From: Linnemannia hyalina
Taxonomy: Eukaryota; Mortierellomycota; Mortierellomycetes; Mortierellales; Mortierellaceae
DNA: 64,000 nt
Reading direction: 5' to 3'
NCBI GenBank assembly: GCA_019671135.1
Contig: JAHRHY010000001.1
Span: 2,976,001 to 3,040,000, forward strand
Shown here: positions 1-13,224 of the stretch, piece by piece
How positions within the stretch are numbered: position 1 is the stretch's first letter
How the letters are laid out: each line of letters opens with the position of its first letter
Program-made: the position numbers and the translations under genes
The notes under the pieces: model-generated
What the model was told of the DNA's origin: nothing
Seen by the model: the letters and a program-made list of their open reading frames with translations, nothing else
Databases searched by the model: none

Positions 1-3000
1 GCTGCTGCTTTCAGGGAGCGTACCAGCAAATACCCTACTGAGGCGGCCCTGCCTTTCGGAATGTCGGCTTCGGTGGCTCTCACAGAATGCTTGCTCTCGG
101 AACCGCCACTCAGCTACTTCGAGAGCATTACTGTTCTCAAAGGCATTCGCGCCGAAATTCAAGCTATGCTCAACGCATTTGTCACGGATGGCAAGTTGCC
201 GCAAGCCAGCATTCCTACATTGGCACAAGTGCCTAGTACAGGGGATGGGGGTGATGGATCTGGGTTCACGAGTGATTATGCTCGTCACTTCGCAGCCGAG
301 GTTGCCCCTAACTTGATGAACCAAATCGGCGCGCGGACGCGAAAGACTGCCATTCCTCTGCTCACGGGTCGACAGGAAAGAGTCATTGCGAGCATCGGAT
401 ACTTTGAGTCGATCAAGGAGAAGGCAGATCTGTACGTTGCTGCAGCTGTTGGGTCTGCTGTCATCAACCTGGGAACCTTGCCAGGAAAGCTTAATCCCGT
501 CATCAACAGTGTCATGAAGAGTGTTCGCGTAAGTACCGGAGGCGATGTTTTTTGTTATAGCTCTGCAAGCGAGTGTTTTTTCCGACAACTAATGTGTCAA
601 TCTACTACGTTTTCATTCAAATAGAGCGAGGAAAACATGGAGCTCCAGATGCGATCAGCGTCGACACTTGTCAGCCTTGTCATTCTTTGCAACTCTCCCT
701 TTTGCACTCTCCGTGTGGTACCAACTCCCAAGCTGATCAAAAACCTGGCGCGATATCTCTGCGGCGACACCTCGGTTACACCTTCATTGGACCAGGACTC
801 TTCTTTGGAGGGCATCTTTTCTCTCAAGAAGTCAAAGGAAGCAGCGGCGGACAGCAAGCTCGTCGGCGGGCATGGCATGGAGGATGTCAAGGTTTCGGCC
901 AAGGATATCAAGGAAGAGGATAATGAAGAGGCCAAGCTGACACGACGTGGAGCCCTCGCAGCATTCAAGGAGTTCGCCGGACGATTTGGACCAAGTCTCT
1001 TTACTGAAGTTCCCAAGATCTGGGAATGCATCCACGCCCCTTTGACAACGGCCTTCGCCAATGGACCTGTGACGGAACCGACAGGACTGGAGCCAGACGG
1101 TTGGCATGATGTCATTGATGCACTGGAGATTATCAAGACCCTTGTCCCTCACTTGCACCCTGAGCTGTACCCATCGATCGAGCAGCTGATGCCTCATATC
1201 GCAACGGCCCTGCTCTCACCCTTCACCGTCGTTCGCCATGCCGCCGCCAAGTGTCTTGCTGTTATTTGCAACGTTATCACCGTGGCTGGAATGCACCTTG
1301 TGATCGATCGCGTAATTCCCTTCCTCGGAGATACCGCCAACGTGATCCGTCGTCAAGGATCCTGCGAGATGATCAACGAAGTTGTCCAGATCATGGATGC
1401 CAAGATCCTGCCCTATGTGGTGTTCCTGATTGTCCCTGTCCTCGGCCGGATGAGTGATCCCGACGAGCCGACTCGATTGGTGTCAACCAACTGCTTCGCA
1501 CATCTTATCAAGCTTGTTCCTCTCGAAGCTGGAATTCCCGATCCACCAGAGATGTCAGCCGAGATGTTGCAGCAGCGCCAAGAAGAACGCGAGTTCTTGA
1601 TGCAGCTTCTGGACAGTAAGAAACTCCAGCCATACTCTATCCCGATCAAGATCAAGGCGGAGCTGCGAAAGTACCAGCAGGAGGGTGTGAACTGGTTGGC
1701 GTTCCTCAACAAGTACCAGCTTCACGGCATTCTCTGTGACGATATGGGTTTAGGCAAGACACTACAGTCCATCTGCATGTTGGCCAGTGACCAGCACGAT
1801 CGACAGACCAAGTTTGCGGAAACCCAGTTCCCTCAGTACGCCCACTGCCCCTCGATCGTTGTCTGTCCGCCCACTCTGACAGGACACTGGTACCACGAGA
1901 TTCTCCAGTACACCGACAACCTCAAGCCGATCATGTATACCGGAGGACCAGCAGAGAGGAAGAAGCTGCGGGCGTCGATCCCCAAGCACGACGTTGTCAT
2001 CATGTCTTACGACGTGGTCCGTAACGATATCGAGGACTTGGAGAAGATCCACTGGAACTACTGTATTCTGGACGAGGGTCATATCATCAAAAACGGGCGC
2101 ACCAAGATCACTAAGGCAGTCAAGATGGTCCGCGCCAATCACAGAGTGATCCTGTCAGGAACTCCTATCCAGAACAACGTGCTTGAGCTCTGGTCGCTGT
2201 TTGATTTCCTGATGCCTGGGTTCTTGGGTACCGAGAAGCAGTTCAACGATCGTTTCGGCAAGCCTATTATCGCCAGTCGTGATAGCAAGAGCTCCTCGCG
2301 AGAGCAGGAAGCCGGTAAGTTGTCGCAGGTTTTGCGTATGCATGTATGAACTATATTTGTCGAGAAAAAAAAAAGCTTGGTTGCTAACGTTCGGTTCCGA
2401 TGCCTTTTGTATTGTTAGGCGTGTTGGCGTTGGAGGCGTTGCACAAGCAAGTGCTTCCGTTCCTGTTGCGTCGTTTGAAGGAAGATGTGTTGAGCGATTT
2501 GCCACCCAAGATTATTCAGGACTACTACTGCGAGCTGAGCGACCTGCAGAAGCAGCTGTACGAGGAGTTCTCGAAATCGCAGCTCAAGCACGAGATGGAG
2601 GAGGAACTCACGGAGGAGACAAAGTCAGATCCACCCCAGAAAGCGACTCATATCTTCCAGGCACTCCAGTACCTCCGAAAGCTCTGCAACCACCCGCTCC
2701 TGGTTGTGAACGAGAAGCACCCCGAGTACAAGCGCGTGATGAAGCAGCTCAAGGCGCAGAACCAGTCGATCCACGACATTGGATTTGCACCCAAGTTGCA
2801 GGCGCTGAAGCAATTGTTGATCGATTGTGGCATTGGTTCCAAGCCGAGTTCGGAATCTGCGGCGGATATTGAGGCATCGTTGATCCACGGAGGAGGCTCG
2901 GCAGTGAGCCAGCATCGCGCATTGATCTTCTGCCAGCAGAAGGCGATGCTCGACATTATCGAGAACGACCTGTTACGGCCGCTCCTACCGACTGTCTCGT

Positions 3001-3696
3001 ACATGCGTATGGATGGTGCGGTGGACTCTTCGAGACGTCATGGAATTGTTCAAAAGTTCAATGCAGATCCGTCAATCGATCTCTTGCTTCTGACGACGCA
3101 CGTCGGAGGACTTGGACTGAACTTGACAGGAGCTGATACGGTCATCTTTGTGGAGCACGATTGGAACCCGATGAAGGACCTGCAGGCTATGGACCGTGCC
3201 CATCGATTGGGCCAGAAGAAGGTCGTCAACGTGTACCGTCTCATTACCAAGGGAACCCTTGAGGAGAAGATCATGGGGTAAGTTGTCTTTGGTTCAACAA
3301 TTACCATTTTACTAGCGCAAATTCTCCAGTTTATGACCACTGATATTAACCACGACCGTTCTGCGTACTTTTTAACACTTTCTTAGATTGCAAAAGTTCA
3401 AGATGAACATTGCAAACTCGGTCGTCAACCAGCAGAACTCGGGCATGCAGAGTATGGGCACGGATCAAATCCTGGACCTCTTCCAGGTCGGTGACGAGGA
3501 CTCTGAAGGCAAGAAAAAGAAGAAACTCAAGGGCAAGGACTCTGGCGGAGCTGGTGGCGCCAGCGATGATGGTGGAGCCGGTGGGGATCAAAAGCTGTCG
3601 ACCAAGAATGTTCTCGAGTCGTTGGAAGGATTGTGGGACGAGAAGCAGTATGAGGAAGAGTACAACTTGGACTCTTTCATCTCCAGTTTGAAGTAG
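1..3696 (+). CDS. MOT1: Mot1/BTAF1 Swi2/Snf2 ATPase, C-terminal part
   Basis: This is the C-terminal part of the Mot1 (BTAF1) ATPase, which removes TATA-binding protein from promoter DNA in the nucleus. Exons 1-528, 625-2314, 2419-3277 and 3387-3696 join in frame with GT-AG introns and give 1,128 residues. The family is usually near 1,850-1,900 residues, so the N-terminus lies beyond the left edge. HEAT-like helical repeats come first. The ATPase core follows: GLGKT (motif I) at 1747-1761, the DEGH box at 2071-2082, SGTPIQN at 2155-2175 and HRLGQ of the C-terminal helicase lobe at 3201-3215. The protein ends in DSFISSLK, as I recall for Mot1 orthologs. A Lys/Gly-rich linker near 3505-3590 is poorly conserved. 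It converges with the cyclotransferase gene downstream. Confidence 0.95.
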
Positions 3697-4428
3697 TTTA
3701 GCTCTCTTTTTGCGTTTCTCGGTCGACTTCTTTTCCGTTCTTTTCATTAGCATTTTCTTTCTTCTTTCTAGCGCGTCAAATATAGGTTTTATAATGTTGT
3801 TTTTTTGTTGATGATAGGCCACATTTTAAGGGAGTCGTGAGCTTGGAGTTGTACCAAGCTTGGATGCAGGTCTTGACGGCGTGTCTGCAGGTGTAATTAT
3901 TCCCTACGTTGGCGGCCAGGCACTCTTGGTGCGTTGCAATGCATGCCCTCGTGCATTCAAGTTCAAATTCGACACTTGTAGCTAAAAAGGAAGGAAGGAA
4001 ATAAGGACAATGAAGGAAGGGTAGGCAAGGGATGGGAAGGCAAGAAAAAATGAAAGCAACGTATTGTTACAGTCTATGTGCATTTTGCTTGAATGCAGAA
4101 CTGAAGCTTTTCTCTTTTGGCAAAAATACCTTTTCGGCAGAGGATAAGTGCAAAGTTAGATGAAATCTTACCACGTATCAAAAGCATACATCATTTTTCG
4201 AGCGTACATGGCAAAGCTCGTCGTTTTATATAGGGTAAAAGAACATCTTTTTTTTTCTATTGTGCAGTACTCTAGTTCTGAATCGAAAGTCCCTGCGTAA
4301 GGATCTTGGGAATAAAAAATAAAAAGGGAAGAAGAAAAAGAGCGCCATATGTTCTCATTTCTCATTTCTCACACATCTCTCTGCCAGCCTGCGCGCCTGT
4401 CAACCTCTGTCAGAACAAACCCTAGGGC
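3697..4428. other. Convergent 3' region between MOT1 and the cyclotransferase
   Basis: No gene is visible. The stretch is AT- and purine-rich and holds the 3' ends of two convergent genes. I see no repeat or RNA structure that I can support. Confidence 0.5.
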
Positions 4429-6147
4429 TCACAACTCGTCGCGACGATGAATGGGCTTAGCCTTGAGCAATTGGAGGTATTCCACTGCGAACGTGCGGAA
4501 GATGTTGGCCCATCCTTCGACCACCTCTGGCGAGATCACAGTCGCATCATCCTATTTATTATGCCGCACGGAAAAAAAACATTGGTAACATCAGGAGGAA
4601 TGGAATGGCAATAGTGCCACGCATTAGTGAACTGATATTTGGTAGGCGAAAAATAATAGAGATCAAAAAAAAAATAAAGAGACGTGACCAGAAGAAGCAC
4701 ATGTATAATTCTTTTTACCTCCAATTTGTGCCAGACGTGTGGGAAGGGCGTGGGGATGACATGAAAGATGGGCACACCCCTCTGCATGAATGGACGATGA
4801 TCATCGTCAATGCCACCCCAGCTGGGCTGCTGGGTAAAGAAGGGCGTCATGGGCTCATCGATCTCCAATTGATCCATATCATCCTCATCCTCATCGGCCC
4901 GCTCTTCCGAACGACCCTCCTTTCTCCTGGCCAGAACTTGACCTCCATGCAACTTGGCGTCCCACAAGCGCTGCTCGATTTCCAGAGAGTGTTCGTGTGC
5001 CCAATGGGTTGCGCCAAAGTAAGAAGGCACGCGAGGATTCTCGACGCCCAAGAGGTCCAGAAGTACAAACAGTTCGATCCCGTCTAGGTTGTTGGATGTC
5101 GAACCGCCGTTTCTACCTGTTGCCATTCTGGTGCGTGTGATCCTCTGCTTCTCCCACTTTTCTGCCAAGTGTCTAGAATGTGGAACAAGAGTATGGAGTT
5201 TGTTGAGTGAGCACAAAAGGTCAAATCAAACAGCTTGTTTTTTTTTTTCGACAAGTTTCTCTGTTCAGTTGCTTTCTAGGGTTTTGTCTTTCCTACCTGG
5301 AGCCATAAAGTGAGTCGTCTGCCCTCCATTCCCCAAAGGCCTCCTCACCGTCGAAAAAGATCAACTGCAGCGTGGTGTCCTGATCATCGCGTCCTGGTTG
5401 ATCCAAAGCCCTGTCCAAACTGGCTGCCAGATCCAACAACATTGCACAGGGCGCCGCAGAATCCGTCGCCGCCACAAACGGCAATGTATCGTCTCCACCA
5501 TTCCACTGCCCGCTAGGCTTATCCGTTGGTGGGAAATATTTAGAGTCGAAATGGGCCGCAAAGACCAAACGGTTCTCGGCTTTGGGGTTCTTTGTAAAGA
5601 TCATGTTGGTAAATGTCTTTTCGCCAAAGGGAGTCTTGTCGACGAACTGGTCCAATTCCACATGCCAACCTGTTCCTGTAGTATCAGGGGCTCGTCGGAA
5701 GAGTTTCTCCTTTTCCTGGACTTTAGCCTCGAACCGCTTGCTGACTGTACGTTTGACAATGGGTTGGTTATGGTTGTCCTGATTATCCTCCTCAGGGGTA
5801 ATCGTGGTCTCTGCAAGACTGGTCGCGTTCAGCTTTGCGAAAAAGTCAAGGATGAAATTTTGGACGCGAGTATTGTTGGCAGTTCCAGAGACACGGGGGA
5901 TCATCAGGGGTGCTAGGAGGGAACCAGTGTATGGGTTGAAGCGGGTGGGGTCTGATGGTTCCCAGGAGGTGATCATTTCAATGTCCATGGCAGATGAGAT
6001 CTGGAAGGCTTTTGCTTCTGCGGTGAAGGCATCTGTACAGATGGCGGATGAGATGAGGAGGGTGAGGAGGGTTGGTAGGAGGAGAAAGCCATTCCGTTTC
6101 TTGGCGCCTGTCTGCTGCCTCATGTTTGTCTTCTTGTCGTTGTCCAT
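4429..6147 (-). CDS. QPCT: Glutaminyl-peptide cyclotransferase (M28-type fold)
   Basis: Predicted glutaminyl cyclase, which converts N-terminal Gln or Glu of peptides to pyroglutamate in the secretory pathway. Exons run 6147-5297, 5172-4719 and 4551-4429 and encode 475 residues. A hydrophobic stretch at residues 20-38 looks like a signal anchor. The zinc-ligand motifs of the family are visible: ATDSA (Asp229), FFDGEEAF (Glu268/269) and the DDDH of DDDHRPF (His409). The substrate-pocket motif DSLYGSRH is rebuilt exactly across intron 1. The protein is longer than human QPCT (361 residues), mainly through an acidic insert of RSEERADEDEDD type in exon 2. The ATG at 6147 is chosen because it directly precedes the hydrophobic segment. 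The fold is shared with aminopeptidases, but the motifs favour cyclase. Confidence 0.9.
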
Positions 6148-6328
6148 GGGTTGAGGTTTTTGCGGTTGGAGGCGGTTGCGAGCAAGAAAGGGAGTGAGAG
6201 AAATAGGCTGTGATACAAATCAATCAGGCACACAGGACGGTTTCATTTCATTTGGGATTTTCATTTTCAATTACAAGGTGCTAAAGTACAGTACAGAGGG
6301 TTTTAGGGAAGAAAAAACTTCCAATCTA

Positions 6329-7640
6329 TCATGCAGAGAAAGGCTTGGACAAGGAATGCTCCTGCTCAACCTGCGAAATGACCTTGACAAGGATGTCAAC
6401 GGGTGCGGTGGTAAAGAACGTGGCTGGGTAGATCTTGCTGCCCCAGATAGGGTGGAGGAGGATCTTACAGCAGCCTGCGTTCTGGAAATCATATTTGAGC
6501 AGCAATTGACAACCCTCGACGTCTGGATACACATCCCGACCACGTTCGCTGAATGACTGTTTGTAGAGAAATGACAAAAAAGAGTCAGCCAACGAACGCA
6601 CTTCGCCATTTCCATACCCAGATTACGAATATCGATGGGCTAAAACATAACAGATAGCTAACGAGAAGAAAGGAGCGGGGACAGAAAAAAAGAAGAAAAA
6701 GCACGGTCACCTACCGGAAACCCCGAGGCGGGATCAGTCATATCGGACCAGTAGCCCAACGTTTCCAAGCTGCTGTGAATGGCTTTCGACCATCGAATAA
6801 ACTAAGCGTTTCCCAAAGGTCAAGGAGAAGAAGAAGAAAAAAAAAGAAAAGAATAAGGATGAGATGCTAGGAGTGGGTCGATAAGGTGGGGTCTAAGAGA
6901 GCATTTATCATTTTTGCTGTTGTTTTTTGTTGTTCCCGTCCGTGCCATTGAAATTGCCCTCGATTCCTCATATCGGATGATTCACAAACAAAACCATTCG
7001 CTGTCGAAGAGAGCTAAGAGATGTTATCGCAGCATGCGATTCCTCCGATGCTAACTCACAAACACAAACACACACCCCTTTTCTTGTACATTCTTGTCTA
7101 GAACATTGGAAAGAACATCCTTCAATCCCAATATGCAAAAAAGTCTGCCAGGGGAAAGAAGAGATGGCATAAGAAAGAGAGATTCTGCTGCGTAGCAACA
7201 AAAAAACAAACTGCACTTACGTCGTCCAGGCGGTCGTCCTTTTCCTTGGCAATCTCTTCATCCCAGGCAACCATGTCATTCTTGCATTTTTGAAAAGTAG
7301 GGACGACCAACAGGCCCGAGAGATCCTTGTTGGGGAAGACGGTGGCCAAATCCCTTGTCATCCGCCTTGGCGAGGCATGGATAGAGTATTCCAGGTTCGC
7401 CAACGTCGTCTCGGACATCTTGGGGCCAACTACAATGCTTGTCGACCGAATTTTCCTGTCCCCGCTGCTGTTGTTATTGATGCTGTTGTTGAATGCTTCG
7501 ACGGAGCAAGAGTTGTTGGCGACGACGAGGGATGCGTGGATGAGTTCAGAGGTGAAGGATGCGCTGGGTTGCTGCATCATTGTGAATTGGTCCGAGGAGA
7601 GCAGTGGCGAGAGATTCTCGGCGATGATTGAGTGTTGCAT
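6329..7640 (-). CDS. MMADHC: MMADHC (CblD) cobalamin-trafficking protein
   Basis: Predicted homolog of human MMADHC (CblD), which takes cobalamin from CblC and directs it to methionine synthase or methylmalonyl-CoA mutase. Exons 7640-7221, 6801-6715 and 6556-6329 join in phase 0 and give 244 residues; human MMADHC has 296. The family signature is clear: GYWSDMTDPASG (human GYWADFIDPSSG) in exon 2 and NAGCCKILLHPIWGS (human DLGCCKVIRHSLWGT) in exon 3. The N-terminal third is Ser/Asn-rich and poorly conserved. The ATG at 7640 is the first one that fits the conserved frame well; the frame stays open farther upstream through CT-rich sequence, which I take as leader. The gene is divergent from striatin. 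Confidence 0.88.
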
Positions 7641-8982
7641 TGTGCGTGAATGAATGTGGAATTGTCGGGTTTTTTGACTTTGAAAATTTTGACGGGCGAA
7701 GCTTGGTGCAGATGAGTCAAAATATGGTCTTTGATTGTTTGTCCTGTTGTGGTTGTCGTGGTTGTCGTGGTTGTTGGCTTGTGCTTTGGACTTGGTCTTG
7801 CTTGACTTGGACTGGCGGAGAGAAGGGAGAGAGAGAGAGAGAAGAGTAAAGAAGAAGACAAAGAAGAAAGAAGAGGGGGAAGAAGGAGAAGGAGAAGAAG
7901 AAGAAGAAAAAGAAGGAAGACGTAAACGATGAGAGATGATAAAGAAATCAGCGGCAAGAGAAGAAGCAAGAAAAAGGTTTCCTGGGGGAGTAATAGAGAC
8001 AGAGAGCAGGTCGGTCGCATGGGAAGGAGTCAAAGGACGATTGATTTCATTGATTTCGAATCTCCGTCGACAGAAACAGAAGGGATTTCATGTGTCAGCA
8101 CTCTCCGATCCTCGCAAGATAAGCACTCGTGTTGTTGGTGTACTGTATATACACAAGCCATTATTATTATTATTATTCTTAGGATAAGGAGGAGACGAAA
8201 CAGGGTGAAGACACTATTCCAGGGGTATGGATATCTTGTTTGCCTCATCGCATGTCAACGATATGTGAGTGTGATCGATGATAATAGACACATATTGATC
8301 GAAATTGAATTGTGATGGCTTCAAGGCCCTCCCTCTCTCGCTCGTACATGTAACATGGCATGGAATGAACGGCACGGTGTGGCTTCTGGTCACCGGGTCC
8401 GGTGTGTCAGAAAGGGGGGGTTGAAGAGAAAATATCACAAAAAGAGAAAGAGTCAAGAACATGGTCGCATGGGAAAAAAAGGGGCTGTTGGTGACCACCA
8501 ACACTCGCTCGCTCTCTTTCTCCATACCACCCCCACCACTCTGCCTGCTTGCCTTGCTTGGCTGCTTTGCTTTCCCTGCTTGTTTGCTTTTTGCTTGTTT
8601 GCTTGCTTGCTTGTTTGTGTCCACTTCTTGTCTTGCACCTCGCTGTCGTCCTGGTGACCTGCCTCACCCAAACCCCCATAGACCCAATACAGCCAGCGCC
8701 TTGTACCTCCCTCTCGCTTTTTTTCTCCTTTCTCTCTCTTTCTTCCACTTTTTTTTTTTTTCTTTTCCTTCCTTTCGTCCCCTTCCCTTTCTCTCACTCC
8801 CAAATCGCATTCCTCTCTCCAGCTCCTGTCCCCTTCCCACTCCCATTCTCATTCATACCCTACAACTCACCCCCACTCCCACTCGAATTCACATTCATAC
8901 ACAAAACACCGACACACACAACCCAGCATACACTCGTACACTCAGTAAGTCACATTCAAACTCCTGCTTACCCGACATCAAC
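7641..8982. other. Divergent promoter region between MMADHC and striatin
   Basis: No coding exon is supported. The stretch holds long purine-rich (7820-7920) and pyrimidine-rich (8700-8890) tracts and a short ATT microsatellite at 8160-8177. Open frames in it reflect biased composition rather than genes. Confidence 0.5.
8160..8177. repeat. ATT microsatellite
   Basis: About six tandem ATT units in the MMADHC-striatin intergenic region. Confidence 0.85.
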
Positions 8983-11900
8983 ATGCAATCCTACAACTAC
9001 AACACTACAACAGCGACATTCACCACTGTGGCTCAAATGCCTACCTTTCAGTCTTTCACCACATCGTAATTCTTTCAACTGGCCCTGACTTGTCTTCTCC
9101 TGACTTTTCCATAGCCTAATCGCATTAAGCAGACCAACAACCAGCACTGCCATAGACCCCCTCTACCAGCCCTCGGAAGTGTACAACAGCAACAGGACAG
9201 AGGATATGCACCAGTTTCAGGCGTTTGCTCCACAGGCACCGACCGTGGCCGAGTATGCCTTCCCCAGCGTGCTCCAGTTCCTCCAGTCGGAGTGGCGTCG
9301 ATTCGAGCGTGATAGGAATGAATGGGACATCGAAAAGGCTGAGATGAAGGTAACTTTTAGTACAAAAAAAGCAGCAACAGTGACCGAGACCCATCTTCTA
9401 CAACACCAAACGCTCGTTGGATGCATGGGATCTTACTAACAACTTGCATGAATCTTCGATCATAACATGATTTACCCACTCCTCCTTAATCATGGCTTGA
9501 ATAGGCAAGGATCGCCTTCCTTGAAGGCGAGAAGCGCGGAGTGGACAATACAAAACTTGATCTTATGAAGCGTGTCAAGATGCTTGAGTTCGCGCTTCGT
9601 CAGGAGAGGCAAGTTGACATGTTCTTTTCAAAGGATTGGATAAGAAAACCAAGTGGTTGGAAATGTGGTTGAGAGTCCTATTCCATACGGCCAGCAGTTT
9701 GTTGTTGTGTTTTCTTCAACCTCTCTAATGAATGGCCGCCTGTTGAACAATCCCACATATTAGGAGCAAATACGTAGAGGGTAACCAAGGAGCTGCAAAA
9801 GGCGCTACCGGATCACCAGTTTCCACACCACGTAAGTTGGGCGTACTTCATGACTTCAACAGGATATTGTGCGACACACTTAAGAGCCTCTTTCCTTGCC
9901 ACTGACCGCGTCCAAACGGCAGCACAATGACGACCAGTGACAATGACCTGGACAATCAAGAGGATATGAAAATATGTAACGCTCATTTTTGCAAGTTGTC
10001 CTTTTAAAATATAGTCCGCACTGACAATTTGCTCTATCGATCCTGTGGTCACTATGTTTGTTCTATTTTTGGTATGCCTAGAAGTCAACAACAATAGCAA
10101 TGGCAGCATAAACGGCGATGCCATGACCAATGGTATCATCAACAACAAGGCACTCAACAGGATGTCCACCTACAGTGCATTTGGAAACAACATGTCCCAA
10201 GTGAGTCCTACCTCGGCCACCAGCTTGGATCCGGCGGGAAGGGCAAAGAGCAGGGAGTTTCTGCGGATGTAAGCATCACAGCTGATCACTGTCCCCGGCT
10301 TGATTTTCGTTCGTCAAAACCACGACACTAACAGCCCTCTCCTTCATCTTGTCTTTTCCAGATGTCTTCAGGAGATTAGCTACCTGACGTCTTCTGTCCC
10401 ACAGTCTGTCAGTATGGCGATGCCTCCTGTGCACAATCGACTCTCGCGTCACGAATCAGACAAACGTGCAGCTGGACCTAATGGGATCAGAGGAGCCAGC
10501 AACAAGAACCGACACAGCGACTTTTTCCCTGCTAACGTTCATCCTGTCTCAGTCCCACCACCTCTACCCCGATCAAACTCGGTCCCCATTGCAACCCTTC
10601 AGACAATCGCCAAAAGCAAGGCTGCAGGAGCTCAGCAGGCACAGGAAAGCAACGGCAACGACACCGATGTGACCGCGCACCCAGAAGATGACGATGTGGA
10701 GCAGCGTACTTTGAACCAACGGGAAATCACTCGTCAATTGTCCAAGGAAGCTAAGCCCTCTGCAACAGCTTTGACTTTGGACGCTGAATCCACCCAGACG
10801 AACGATATACCCGAGCAAGAGCCTACAGACGTTGCTCATCGTACCATTGAAGAAGAGGAAGAGGGGCCTACAGGATTGGAGGCGTTTCAGCGAGAGGAGG
10901 CTATTACGGTTGTCCACTCGCCTGTATCTGCAGAGCAGTGGCGAGCTGATTTACAAAAGGCCGGTCAGCAGATTGGGCAGAAGTCAAAGGGCAAGAAAGT
11001 GGAAGGGAACCCAGAGGAGGAGGCTCAGCTGGTATGTAATCATCATGTTACGGACGAACGGACGCACCGACTGAATACAAGTATATATGTTTATTTATTT
11101 ATTTTCTAACCCGCTTTACAACTGTGGTGTTGTAGAGCAAGGACGTTCAGGACAAGTTCAACATTTCCCCGGAGCGTTTAAACAAGATGGTGAAGGAGTG
11201 GGACAGGGATAAGTCAAAGCAAGATGTTGGGCCCGTCAAGGCTCCAGTCAACAAGAGAAAGTCCAAGGATGGAGGTATGTACCTTGAACCGGTGGCTGCT
11301 GCTGGTTTTCTTGCAACGTCGTTTCGTGTTTCGTGGATGGTCAATAACTGACTCTTTTTTTTTGTTTTTAGTAGTTCCAGATGAATTGGCTAGCTTGAGC
11401 ATTTCAGAGACCGATATGATTGAAAACGGCGGCAGTGTCAAAGAGGGAGACTCCAATGCTGATGAACCTGTTCGTTGGCGACCCAAGGTCACATTGCGGA
11501 GGTAAATAATCTTGATCTCTTACTTTGACTGTGTCATCGAAGCGCTATTTTGTTACAGAGTTCTCACTTTTAGTTGCGATGCTTTAATAGACACTTTGAT
11601 ACCGTACGATCGATCGCATTCCACCCAACTCACAAGTCGCTCCTCTCAGGATCAGAAGATGGCACCATGAAGTACTGGAACTTGGAGACGTCCCTGAAGG
11701 AATCCAAGAGGTATAAGAATATACCGATCTATCGTCTTCGATTCTTACTCTTTCGGAACAAATAATTGGAAGCACTCGCTAACGTGGCTCGTTGGCATTG
11801 ATAGGGCCCTGAATGGAGATGTTGAGCCAATCCACACGTACCGTGGACACACCAAGGCCATCACGGCTGTTGCTATCTCGGCGGACCAAGACAAGTGCTT

Positions 11901-12950
11901 CTCAGCCAGTATGGATTCGACTGTCAGGTCATGGAAACTTGTCCCATTGAACAAGGAGGCATTTTCTCGTCTCGGTATGTCAACTACACCTTATACTATT
12001 CATTCATGAACCTCGACAGTGTAAGCAAAAAAATTGCTGACCAAGATACCTTATGTCTGTTCTATAGATCCCGAGATCCCAATGTCGCCTTTCATTGGAC
12101 ATACGGACACTGTATGGGACATTCGTCTCTTCCCTCTCTCGATCTCATCATCCCAGCTGTTGGCCTCTATCTCTGCTGATGGTGCCCTCAAGATCTGGGA
12201 CACTGAGACGAAGGGATCCCCTCTTCGTTCGTCGTGGGGTTACAATGGATTGGAGCCGTCCGAATGGGCAGAACCAACAGAGGCGTATACACCGGGTCTC
12301 ACCAAGTTGCCCGTCCCTACTGGTTTAGACTTTTGCCCGACGGATTTGAAGAAGATGGTGGTCAGCTACTCGAACTCTGTCATCAAACTATTTGACATTG
12401 AGACTGGAAAGGAGATCTTGGCCTTCAAGAGCAACGACACTTATGGTAAACATAAGGACATAAGAATGTTATCTCAATGTATATCACGCTCTGTTGCTCG
12501 CAGTAAGTACATCGACGGATGACTGACGTGACACCCTTTTTTTCGGTGCGTTGTATATATATATATATAGATGGTACAGCAAAGACACAGATCAACAAGA
12601 TTGTGTGTCACCCAACGATGCCAGTGGTTGTGTCGGGACACGAGGATCGGTATATACGCTTCTTTGACATCAATTCTGGAGCGTGCTCGTTCTCGATGCT
12701 TGCACATTTGGACTCTGTGTCGTCGTTAGATATTGATCCAGCAGGATTGGTTCTCTGCTCTGGTGGCCATGATGCGTCTGTTCGACTATGGGATATTGCG
12801 TCCTCTACGCGCTCTTGTCTACAGGAGTTTACAGCTCACCGACGAAAAAGTGATGAGGGTGTGACTACAGTCAAGTACCATCCTACGTTACCAGGGCTTA
12901 TGGCGACTGGAGGAGCCGATTCTATTGTAAAAGTGTACTCCAGGTCGTAG
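8983..12950 (+). CDS. STRN: Striatin-family WD40 protein (STRIPAK scaffold)
   Basis: Predicted striatin, the regulatory B-type subunit and scaffold of the STRIPAK phosphatase-kinase complex. Twelve exons join in frame: 8983-9065, 9115-9349, 9505-9608, 9764-9831, 10082-10268, 10362-11031, 11136-11274, 11372-11501, 11591-11710, 11805-11974, 12068-12445 and 12571-12950, giving 887 residues. The N-terminal signature is present (PSVLQFLQSEWRRFE, then ARIAFLEGEKRG), leading into the dimerising coiled coil around residues 60-140. A low-complexity middle is followed by a WD40 propeller from about residue 530 to the end, with repeats such as GHTDTVWDIR and HDASVRLWD. The intron after exon 3 has a GC donor. 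Known fungal homologs act in cell fusion, septation and development. Confidence 0.93.
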
Positions 12951-13224
12951 GTCTAGACGCGAGCGTAAAACGGTCTATCAAATAAAATCACGTGAACCGG
13001 AAATATGACATCACGGAAGGAAGAATAATCGCGTTAACTTCATATGTGTTTATCCCCTCTCCCTTTCGGGTGCTTGGTTGAGTGCGGCATATGAGGAGAG
13101 GTGTTTTTTCGGACAAGTTTTCTCGTGTGCAAAGTCTCTTTTTCTTCTCTTACACCCTTCCTCTCCCCTCTCTCTTTATCCTCCCTCGTCCTTCCTCCCC
13201 ACTCTCTTCCCTATTCATCACATA

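Noticed and set aside
6557..6640. Possible extra MMADHC exon reading PIDIRNLGMEMAKC
   Set aside because: It needs a poor donor and a 41-nt intron. Direct joining of 6715 to 6556 keeps phase and gives the expected ASGFP-SFSERG transition.
7641..8033. Long open frame upstream of the MMADHC ATG
   Set aside because: It is made of low-complexity Ser/Pro/Phe/Leu from CT-rich DNA, as in other leaders of this window, and has no conserved motif.
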